Part shown: positions 25,139-31,917 of the stretch, in pieces
How positions within the stretch are numbered: position 1 is the stretch's first letter
Layout of the letters: the number at the start of each line of letters is the position of its first letter
Assembly (NCBI RefSeq): GCF_013364235.1
Contig: NZ_CP054919.1
Location: 7,551,603-7,615,602, forward strand
DNA length: 64,000 nucleotides
Direction: 5' to 3'
From: Kitasatospora sp. NA04385
GTDB taxonomy: Bacteria; Actinomycetota; Actinomycetes; Streptomycetales; Streptomycetaceae
The notes under the pieces: model-generated
Database searches by the model: none
What the model saw: only the letters and a program-made list of their open reading frames with translations
What the model was told of the DNA's origin: nothing
Made by a program: the position numbers and the translations under genes

Positions 25139-25750
25139 GTGAACCCCGCCCCTGCTTCCGACACTGCCCCCGACCCCATCCGCACCGCGCTTCTCGTCCT
25201 GGACTACCAGCCCGCGACCCTCGCCTTCGTGCCCGAGGGGGAGGACCGCGACTCCCTGCTCGGCCGGGTGGCGGGGGCCGTCGCCGACGTCCGCGCCCAC
25301 GGCGGCACCATCGCCCACGTGCGCGCCGCCTTCACCGAGGCCGACTGGGACGCGGTCCCGGACGCCAACAAGTCCTTCGCCCCGCTGGCCCGCCACCGCG
25401 CCATGCACCACGAGGACCCGGCCACCGCCCCCCACGAGCAACTGGCCCCCCGGGACGGCGACATCACCGTCCGGAAGACCCGCTTCGGCGCCATGTCCAC
25501 CACCGACCTCGACCGGCAGCTGCGCGCCCGCGGCATCACCACCCTGGTCGTCTCCGGCCTCAGCACCGGCGGAGCCGTCCTGTCCACCGTCCTCGACGCG
25601 GCCGACCTCGACTACCGCCTCTACGTCCTGTCCGACGGCGTCGCCGACCCGGACCCCGAAGTCCACGACATCCTGCTCCGCAAGGTCCTCCCCACCCGGG
25701 CCCACGTCATCGACACCGCCGCCCTCCACGCCCTGCTCCGGATGGCCTGA
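25139..25750 (+). CDS. isochorismatase-fold hydrolase lacking the nucleophilic cysteine
   Basis: 203 residues with the cysteine-hydrolase/isochorismatase fold. TALLVLDYQPATL carries the catalytic aspartate and DITVRKTRFGAMSTTDLDRQ the catalytic lysine. At the third position the family has a cysteine in a T-x-x-C-V-x-x-T motif, but here the sequence is STGGAVLSTVLDAADLDY, with alanine in the cysteine slot. True isochorismatases such as EntB also lack the cysteine, so the protein may act without a covalent intermediate or be inactive. GTG 25139 has GAGGAGG ten bases upstream; an in-frame ATG at 25082, directly after the repeat array, is less likely. Confidence 0.82.
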   Translation: MNPAPASDTAPDPIRTALLVLDYQPATLAFVPEGEDRDSLLGRVAGAVADVRAHGGTIAHVRAAFTEADWDAVPDANKSFAPLARHRAMHHEDPATAPHEQLAPRDGDITVRKTRFGAMSTTDLDRQLRARGITTLVVSGLSTGGAVLSTVLDAADLDYRLYVLSDGVADPDPEVHDILLRKVLPTRAHVIDTAALHALLRMA

Positions 25751-25774
25751 TCCGCTGCTGGCAGGATCAGCCCC

Positions 25775-25963
25775 GTGGAACTCACCGAGCACCGCCCCGT
25801 CGCCCCGCGCATGCTGCTCGCGCGGCGGATCGAGCGGTGGTTCGTGCTGGAACGCCCGGTGTTCATCCCGGCCGGCTGCCGGTTCTGGACGGAACGGGAC
25901 GCCCTGGTGGTCGAGCATCCGACGGGGGAGCGGCGCAGGTACGCGGGGTTCGTCTGCCGTTAG
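25775..25963 (+). CDS. small conserved-looking hypothetical protein, 62 aa
   Basis: GTG start 24 bases after the preceding stop. The sequence MELTEHRPVAPRMLLARRIE followed by RWFVLERPVFIPAGCRFWTE and a VVEHPTGERRRYAGFV end has ordinary codon use and a mixed beta pattern. I do not recognise the family. It may be cotranscribed with the isochorismatase-fold gene. Confidence 0.55.
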   Translation: MELTEHRPVAPRMLLARRIERWFVLERPVFIPAGCRFWTERDALVVEHPTGERRRYAGFVCR

Positions 25964-26000
25964 GCCGTCTCCTCCGGGGCCTGTCCCGGCTACGGTGCTC

Positions 26001-26168
26001 GTGTCATGGCATCCGTGTTGCGACACCGGTGTCACGTCACCTGTGTCGCAGCATCAATGTCATGGCACCCGTGTTGCGACATCCGTGCCGTAGCACTCAT
26101 GTCATGGCATCCGTGTCGCGGCATTCATGTCGGGTCACCTGTGTCACGGCATTCATGTCGGGACATTC
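26001..26168. repeat. array A: twelve 14-bp tandem units, consensus RTGTCRYGGCAYYC
   Basis: Twelve units of exactly 14 bases without indels, from GTGTCATGGCATCC (26001) to ATGTCGGGACATTC (26155-26168). Units differ mostly by transitions, so RTG and CAY stay fixed at fixed positions. Rotated by one base the consensus is NRTGTCRYGGCAYY, which matches that of array B (35790-36028, GRTGTSGCGTCAYC). The array lies between a 62-aa ORF and the promoter of the cellulase gene and is less GC-rich than its surroundings. No function is known to me for such arrays. Confidence 0.9.
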
Positions 26169-26261
26169 AGTGTCGTGAAGTCAACTCCCGCTTGTAACTT
26201 CCAAGTTGCGCATTGACACGGATGTGGCGGCGCGGACACCATGGACGCCGCCCACCGCCTG

Positions 26262-26290
26262 TCGACACCGTTCCCGGACGATCGCATATG
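26262..26290 (+). promoter_or_regulatory. candidate cellulase promoter overlapping the CebR box
   Basis: TCGACA (26262-26267), a 17-base spacer and CATATG (26285-26290). The last two bases of the -10 are the first two of the CebR palindrome, so a bound repressor would cover the start region. A second TTGACA occurs at 26213-26218 without a convincing -10. Confidence 0.5.
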
Positions 26291-26302
26291 GGAGCGCTCC
26301 CA
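26289..26302. promoter_or_regulatory. CebR box TGGGAGCGCTCCCA
   Basis: A perfect 14-bp palindrome identical to the well-known binding site of CebR, the LacI-family cello-oligosaccharide repressor of Streptomyces. It is 70 bases upstream of the GH9 cellulase ATG. Cellobiose or cellotriose would relieve repression (established for CebR; applied here by identity of the site). Confidence 0.93.
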
Positions 26303-26371
26303 CAGCGCCCGAGCAGGTCACGGGCCATCCGATCGGCACCCCCACCCCCACAGCCGCCCCGGAAGGACGCC

Positions 26372-28855
26372 ATGTCCCGTTCCCCCGCGCCCCCGCCCAT
26401 CCGGTCCGTGCCCGTCCGGTCCGTGCCCGCCTCGTCCGGGCCCGGGCCGTCGAGGTCCGTTCGCCGTACCGTCCTCGGACTGGTCGCGGCGGGGGCGCTC
26501 GCCGCCGGGGCGCTGCTGCCGTTGCACGTGGCGGCGGCCGACACCGCGGTGGCCGCGCCCGCGTTCAACTACGGTGAGGCGTTGCAGAAGTCGCTGCTGT
26601 TCTACGAGGCGCAGCAGTCCGGCCACCTGCCCGCGACCAACCGGGTGAGCTGGCGCGGCGATTCGGCGTTGGACGACGGCAAGGACGTCGGACTGGACCT
26701 CACCGGGGGCTGGTACGACGCCGGGGACCACGTCAAGTTCGGCCTCCCAATGGCCGCGTCGACCACCATGCTGGCCTGGGGCGGGATCGCCGAGAAGCAG
26801 GGCTACACCGCCTCCGGGCAGATGCCGTACCTGAAGAACAACCTGCGCTTCGTCGACGACTACCTGATCAAGGCGCACCCCGCGCCCAACGTGCTCTACG
26901 GGCAGGTCGGCAGCGGTTCGGCGGACCACGCCTGGTGGGGGCCGGCGGAGGTGCTGCCGATGGCGCGTCCCGCGTACAAGATCGACGCCTCCTGCCCGGG
27001 TTCGGACCTCGCGGGGGAGACGGCCGCCGCGCTCGCCTCCTCCTCGATGGTCTTCGCCGACAGCGACCCGACGTACGCGGCGACCCTGCTCACCCACGCC
27101 AAGCAGCTGTACACCTTCGCCGACACCTACCGGGGCAAGTACAGCGACTGCATCAAGGACGCCCAGGGCTACTACAACTCCTGGAGCGGCTACAACGACG
27201 AGCTGGTCTGGGGCGCCATCTGGCTCTACAAGGCCACCGGCGACAGCAGCTACCTGGCCAAGGCGGAGAGCTACTACGCCAACCTCTCCACCGAGCCGCA
27301 GTCCACCACGAAGTCCTACAAGTGGACGATCGCCTGGGACGACAAGTCCTACGGCGCCTACGTGCTGCTGGCCCAGCTCACCGGCAAGCAGCAGTACGTC
27401 GACGACGCCAACCGCTGGCTCGACTGGTGGACCGTCGGCGTCAACGGCAGCCAGGTCAAGTACTCGCCGGGCGGCGAGGCGGTGCTCGACTCCTGGGGTT
27501 CGCTGCGCTACGCCGCCAACACCTCCTTCGTGGCGCTGGTCTACTCCGACACGCTCACCGGCGACCCCACCCGCAAGGCCAGGTACCACGACTTCGCGGT
27601 CCGGCAGATCGACTACGCGCTCGGCGACAACCCGCGCAAGTCCAGCTACCTGATCGGCTACGGCGCCAACTCCCCGAAGAACCCGCACCACCGCACCGCC
27701 CACGGCTCCTGGACCGACCAGCTCACCAGCCCCGTCAACAGCCGGCACACCCTGATCGGCGCCCTGGTCGGCGGCCCCAGCTCGGCCGACGACTCCTACA
27801 CCGACGACCGCTCCAACTACGTCAACAACGAGGTCGCCACCGACTACAACGCCGCCTTCACCGGCGCGCTGGCCCGGCTCTACGGCGAGTACGGCGGCAG
27901 CCCGCTCGCCGTCTTCCCGCCGAAGGAGACCCCGGACGGCCCCGAGATGTCCGTCCAGGCCTCGGTGAACGCCGCCGGTACCAACTTCACCGAGATCAAG
28001 GCGTACCTGATCAACAAGTCGGCCTGGCCGGCCCGTGCGCTCAAGAACGCCTCGCTGCGCTACTACTTCACCCTGGAGCCCGGGGTCAGCCCGAGCCATA
28101 TCACCCTGACCACCAACTACAACCAGTGCGGCGCCGTCAGCGGGCCCACGCTGTACTCCGGCTCCACCTACTACGTCACGGTCGACTGCTCCAACACCGT
28201 GATCGCCCCGGCCGGGCAGTCCGCCTACCGCAAGGAGGTGCAGTTCCGGATCGCCTCCTCGGGCGCCTGGGACCCCACCAACGACTGGTCGTACCAGGGC
28301 ATCTCGCTGGTCCCGGGCTCGACGCCGGTGGACGCGCCCGACATCCGGCTGCTGGACGGGGGCGTGCCGCAGTGGGGCGCCGAACCGGGTAGCGGCACCG
28401 GCTCGTCGCCGTCGCCGTCGCCTTCCCCCTCGGCCTCGACCTCCGCGTCGCCGTCCCCGTCCCCGTCTCCGTCCGCCTCCTCCTCGCCGTCGCCGTCCCC
28501 CTCGCCGTCCGCTTCGGGTTCGGCCTCGCCGCAGCCGGTCTCGGGGTGCGCGGTGACCTACAAGGTGGGCAGCAGTTGGGGCACCGGGTTCACCGCCGAC
28601 GTGACGGTGCGCAACACCGGTAGCGGTACCGTCTCCAGCTGGAAGCTGGGCTGGACGTACCGGGGCAACGAGGTGATCAGCAACGCCTGGAACGCCCAGG
28701 TGGTCCAGAGCGGTGCGGCCGTGACCGTCACCGACGCCGGATGGAACGGGACGCTGGCCCCGGGCGGTACCGCGTCCTTCGGCTTCCAGGCCACCGGCAC
28801 CCCCGCCGCGCTGCCCGCCTTCACGCTGAACGGCACCGCCTGCACGAACGCCTGA
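26372..28855 (+). CDS. secreted GH9 endoglucanase with CBM3 and CBM2
   Basis: 827 residues. A long signal region (about 1-65) has the core VLGLVAAGALAAGALLPLHV. The GH9 catalytic domain starts at FNYGEALQKSLLFYEAQQSG and has the catalytic aspartates in GGWYDAGDHVKFGLP (about 111) and the acid glutamate in NYVNNEVATDYNAAF (about 483). A CBM3 follows from PEMSVQASVNAAG (about 524-670), then a Ser/Pro linker (about 672-722) and a C-terminal CBM2 bounded by cysteines (SGCAVTYKV to GTACTNA). This is the processive-endoglucanase layout that degrades crystalline cellulose outside the cell. GGAAGGA precedes ATG 26372. It is controlled by the CebR box upstream and ended by the hairpin at 28902. Confidence 0.95.
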   Translation: MSRSPAPPPIRSVPVRSVPASSGPGPSRSVRRTVLGLVAAGALAAGALLPLHVAAADTAVAAPAFNYGEALQKSLLFYEAQQSGHLPATNRVSWRGDSALDDGKDVGLDLTGGWYDAGDHVKFGLPMAASTTMLAWGGIAEKQGYTASGQMPYLKNNLRFVDDYLIKAHPAPNVLYGQVGSGSADHAWWGPAEVLPMARPAYKIDASCPGSDLAGETAAALASSSMVFADSDPTYAATLLTHAKQLYTFADTYRGKYSDCIKDAQGYYNSWSGYNDELVWGAIWLYKATGDSSYLAKAESYYANLSTEPQSTTKSYKWTIAWDDKSYGAYVLLAQLTGKQQYVDDANRWLDWWTVGVNGSQVKYSPGGEAVLDSWGSLRYAANTSFVALVYSDTLTGDPTRKARYHDFAVRQIDYALGDNPRKSSYLIGYGANSPKNPHHRTAHGSWTDQLTSPVNSRHTLIGALVGGPSSADDSYTDDRSNYVNNEVATDYNAAFTGALARLYGEYGGSPLAVFPPKETPDGPEMSVQASVNAAGTNFTEIKAYLINKSAWPARALKNASLRYYFTLEPGVSPSHITLTTNYNQCGAVSGPTLYSGSTYYVTVDCSNTVIAPAGQSAYRKEVQFRIASSGAWDPTNDWSYQGISLVPGSTPVDAPDIRLLDGGVPQWGAEPGSGTGSSPSPSPSPSASTSASPSPSPSPSASSSPSPSPSPSASGSASPQPVSGCAVTYKVGSSWGTGFTADVTVRNTGSGTVSSWKLGWTYRGNEVISNAWNAQVVQSGAAVTVTDAGWNGTLAPGGTASFGFQATGTPAALPAFTLNGTACTNA

Positions 28856-28901
28856 CCCGCCCGACGGGCTCTCGCCCCGCCGCTGTCCTCGGTCTCCGTC
28901 C

Positions 28902-28937
28902 CGCCCCCGTCCCCGCCGTCGTGCGGGGGCGGGGGCG
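28902..28937 (+). terminator. GC-rich hairpin after the cellulase gene
   Basis: Arm CGCCCCCGTCCCCGC (28902-28916), six-base loop, and GCGGGGGCGGGGGCG (28923-28937), 14 of 15 paired, followed by TTCG. It lies 46 bases after the stop codon. Confidence 0.75.
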
Positions 28938-29415
28938 TTCGCGTGGGCCGGTGGACGCGCGGCTGGAGGGGGAGGAAGGGGATGCGGCGGAGCGGAACGG
29001 GTGGCCGGAAACGGCCGGGTAAGTCGGGGCGGCGGGTGCGCGGTGGTGCCGCGGGCCGGTGGTTCGGGGGCGACTCGGGGCGGCTGACTCAAATGTCGCT
29101 GGCGGCCCGGGTAAACATCACGATCCGCAAGATCACCGTATCGAGGTAAATACCCCCGGCCGCACGGGCGCAGCGCGCCTACGGAGCGTTAGCGTTCCTC
29201 AAGATCCGGCCGAGTCGCTCACGAGTCCTGACGATTCGTCATCTTTTCGTTCCCCGAGGAGCGTTCGCCCTCGCTCGCACGCCAACCCACCGATACGCCA
29301 CCACACCAACACGCCAGCGCACCAGTACGTCGGTCGACCACGCCCGCACGCCCGGGCCGACCGGCGGCGTCCGTCCGCCCTGACCAGACCGCCCCCTCCC
29401 AGTAAGGAGTCACGG
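28938..29415. other. intergenic region upstream of the 2-methylisoborneol operon
   Basis: No gene is supported. The segment 29085-29160 is relatively AT-rich and contains GTAAACAT and GTAAATAC about 37 bases apart, a likely place for the operon promoter, although no class could be assigned. Further down, 29270-29340 has repeated ACACGCCA/ACGCCAC-type words. The AAGGAG ribosome-binding site is at 29404-29409. Confidence 0.4.
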
Positions 29416-30819
29416 ATGCCCGACCCAGGGCTTTCCTCTCCGCTCCAGGCCCCGCCCGCACCGGCCGCCGCTCCGTCGTCACCCTCCGGCCCGCCCTCCG
29501 ACCCCTTCGCGTCGGCCCTCACCGCCGCGCTCGCCGCAGCCACCGCGGCCGCCGGGAGTGCTGCCGGGAGCGCCGGAAGCACCGGGAGTGCCGCACCGGC
29601 CGAGAGCGCCGAGGCGAGTTCCGCGCCGGTCGAGATCGTCGAGGCCGCACCCGTGGCGGTGTCCGGTTCCGGGTTGCAGCGGATCCTGCGCGGCCCCAGC
29701 GGGCTCGGGACGAAGGGCCTGTTCCTGGTCACCGAACCGCCGCAGCCCGCCGCCGTCGAGCAGGCCGTTCAGGGGCTCGTCGAGCGGCTCGCCGAGCCGG
29801 TCGCCGAGGCCGCCGCCCCGGTGGTGGACGTGCCGGTGGAGGGCGTGCCGGTGCCGGGGCTGTACTTCCACCCGATCCCGGAGCCGGACCCGGCCCGGGT
29901 CGCGGAGGTCAGCCGCCGGATCAAGGAGTGGGCGGTCGACGAGGTCGACCTGTTCCCCGACGAGTGGGAGGGCCAGTTCGACGGCTTCTCGGTCGGGCGC
30001 TACATGGTCGCCTGCCACCCGGACGCCCCGACCGTCGACCACGTGATGCTGGCGACCCGCCTGATGGTGGCCGAGAACGCGGTGGACGACTGCTACTGCG
30101 AGGACCACGGCGGCTCCCCGGTCGGCCTCGGCGGCCGGCTGCTGCTCGCGCACACCGCGCTCGACCCGCTGCACACCACGGCGGAGTACGCCCCGGGCTG
30201 GGCGGAGTCGCTCGGCGCCGACGCCCCGCGCCGCGCCTACCGTTCCGCGATGCGGTACTTCACCGAGGCAGCCAGCGCGTCCCAGGCCGACCGGTTCCGG
30301 CACGACATGGCGCGGCTGCACCTGGGTTACCTGGCCGAGGCGGCCTGGTCCGAGACCGACCACGTGCCCGAGGTCTGGGAGTACCTGGCGATGCGCCAGT
30401 TCAACAACTTCCGCCCCTGCCCGACCATCACCGACAGCGTCGGCGGCTACGAACTCCCGGCCGACCTGCACGCGATGCCCGAGACTCAGCGGGTCATCGC
30501 GCTCGCCGGCAACGCGACCACCATCGTCAACGACCTGTACTCCTACACCAAGGAGCTCGCCAGCCCCGGCCGGCACCTCAACCTGCCCGTGGTGATCTCC
30601 GAGCGCGAGGGCCGCTCCGACCGGGACGGCTACCTGAAGGCCGTCGAGGTCCACAACGAGCTGATGCACGCCTTCGAGACCGAGGCCGCCGCCCTCGCCG
30701 CCTCCTGCCCGGCGCCGCCGCTGCTGCGCTTCCTGCGCGGCGTGGCCGCCTGGGTCGACGGCAACCACCACTGGCACCAGACCAACACCTACCGCTACAG
30801 CCTGCCCGACTTCTGGTGA
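29416..30819 (+). CDS. 2-methylisoborneol synthase (terpene cyclase)
   Basis: 467 residues. The first 140 are a Pro/Ala/Ser-rich variable region, as in other bacterial MIB synthases. The class I terpene cyclase domain has the aspartate-rich motif DDCYCED (residues 224-230) and the Mg-binding NSE triad within NDLYSYTKE (from 372), with the conserved WAVDEVDLFPDEWEGQFD segment. It cyclises 2-methylgeranyl diphosphate to 2-methylisoborneol, the earthy-musty volatile of streptomycetes. AAGGAG lies eight bases before ATG 29416. The methyltransferase that makes its substrate follows 85 bases downstream. Confidence 0.95.
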   Translation: MPDPGLSSPLQAPPAPAAAPSSPSGPPSDPFASALTAALAAATAAAGSAAGSAGSTGSAAPAESAEASSAPVEIVEAAPVAVSGSGLQRILRGPSGLGTKGLFLVTEPPQPAAVEQAVQGLVERLAEPVAEAAAPVVDVPVEGVPVPGLYFHPIPEPDPARVAEVSRRIKEWAVDEVDLFPDEWEGQFDGFSVGRYMVACHPDAPTVDHVMLATRLMVAENAVDDCYCEDHGGSPVGLGGRLLLAHTALDPLHTTAEYAPGWAESLGADAPRRAYRSAMRYFTEAASASQADRFRHDMARLHLGYLAEAAWSETDHVPEVWEYLAMRQFNNFRPCPTITDSVGGYELPADLHAMPETQRVIALAGNATTIVNDLYSYTKELASPGRHLNLPVVISEREGRSDRDGYLKAVEVHNELMHAFETEAAALAASCPAPPLLRFLRGVAAWVDGNHHWHQTNTYRYSLPDFW

Positions 30820-30904
30820 CGGTCGGCAGGCCGGCAGCGACCGCCAAGACCCCGCACCGATCAGTGACAGCCAGCAGTACCCAGTGAGAAACGGACACCT
30901 GCAG

Positions 30905-31783
30905 ATGACCAGCACCGAACTCAGCACCTCCGCCACCGCGTTCGTTCCGGCGCCCGCGACCGCCTACCAGGGCGACATCGCCCGCTACTGGAACAACGAG
31001 GCCCGCCCGGTCAACCTGCGCCTGGGCGACGTCGACGGGCTCTACCACCACCACTACGGCATCGGCGCCATCGACACCGGGGCCCTCGGCACCCCCGAGG
31101 ACAGCGAGTACGAGAAGAAGCTGATCGCCGAGCTGCACCGGCTGGAGTCCGCCCAGGCCGAGGTGCTCCTCGACCACCTCGGTCCGATCGCGCCCGGCGA
31201 CACCCTGATGGACGCGGGCTGCGGCCGCGGCGGCTCGATGGTGATGGCGCACCAGCGCTTCGGCTGCAAGGTCGAGGGCGTCACCCTGTCCAGCACCCAG
31301 GCCGAGTTCGGCAACCGCCGCGTCCAGGAGCTCGGCATCGCCGACCACGTCCGCTCCCGGGTCTGCAACATGCTCGACACCCCGTTCGCCAACGGCCAGA
31401 TGTCCGGCTCGTGGAACAACGAGTCCAGCATGTACGTCGACCTGCACGACCTGTTCGCCGAGCACTCCCGGGTGCTCAAGGTCGGCGGCCGCTACGTCAC
31501 CATCACCGGCTGCTGGAACCCGCGCTACGGCCAGCCCTCCAAGTGGGTCTCGCAGATCAACGCGCACTTCGAGTGCAACATCCACTCCCGCCGCGAGTAC
31601 CTGCGCGCGATGGCCGACAACCGGCTCGTCCCGCAGGCCGTGATCGACCTGACCCCCGACACGCTGCCCTACTGGGAGCTGCGCGCCACCTCCTCGCTGG
31701 TCACCGGCATCGAGGAGGCCTTCATCGAGTCCTACAAGGACGGCTCGTTCCAGTACGTGCTGATCGCGGCCGACCGGGTATGA
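30905..31783 (+). CDS. geranyl diphosphate 2-C-methyltransferase
   Basis: 292 residues, full length. The SAM-binding motif is DTLMDAGCGRGGSMVMAHQR (about residue 99), preceded by the family-specific IARYWNNEARPVNLRLGDVD and DGLYHHHYGIG. YWxxE, GSWNNESSMYVDL and ITGCWNPRYG are typical of GPP methyltransferase. It adds a methyl group at C2 of geranyl diphosphate to feed the cyclase upstream. The S. coelicolor-type operon has a cyclic-nucleotide-binding gene (eshB) ahead of the cyclase; none is found here. ATG 30905 is chosen over the upstream in-frame GTG at 30884. The stop lies in a 10-11-bp repeat. Confidence 0.95.
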   Translation: MTSTELSTSATAFVPAPATAYQGDIARYWNNEARPVNLRLGDVDGLYHHHYGIGAIDTGALGTPEDSEYEKKLIAELHRLESAQAEVLLDHLGPIAPGDTLMDAGCGRGGSMVMAHQRFGCKVEGVTLSSTQAEFGNRRVQELGIADHVRSRVCNMLDTPFANGQMSGSWNNESSMYVDLHDLFAEHSRVLKVGGRYVTITGCWNPRYGQPSKWVSQINAHFECNIHSRREYLRAMADNRLVPQAVIDLTPDTLPYWELRATSSLVTGIEEAFIESYKDGSFQYVLIAADRV

Positions 31784-31833
31784 CCCGGGTCTGACCGGGT
31801 CTGGCCCGGGCCTGACTGGGTCTGACCGGGGCC
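31781..31833. repeat. five 10-11-bp tandem units (TGACCGGGTC-type)
   Basis: TGACCCGGGTC, TGACCGGGTC, TGGCCCGGGCC, TGACTGGGTC and TGACCGGGGCC in tandem, beginning with the stop codon of the methyltransferase gene. They have partial self-complementarity (GACCCGGGTC is a palindrome) and could also serve as a loose terminator. Confidence 0.55.
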
Positions 31834-31917
31834 GATCGCCGGGCCCGGTCCCCGGCGCGTCCACCCGAGGAGGGCTCGCAGCGCTCCCCGGTGGGACCTT
31901 CACCGGTCCTGCGGCCG

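Noticed and set aside
26001..26168. CRISPR array
   Set aside because: Units are 14 bp, contiguous and degenerate, with no unique spacers and no cas genes. The same applies to 35790-36028.
26196..26207. AACTTCCAAGTT dyad upstream of the cellulase
   Set aside because: Only five-base arms, not near a convincing promoter element and no known match.
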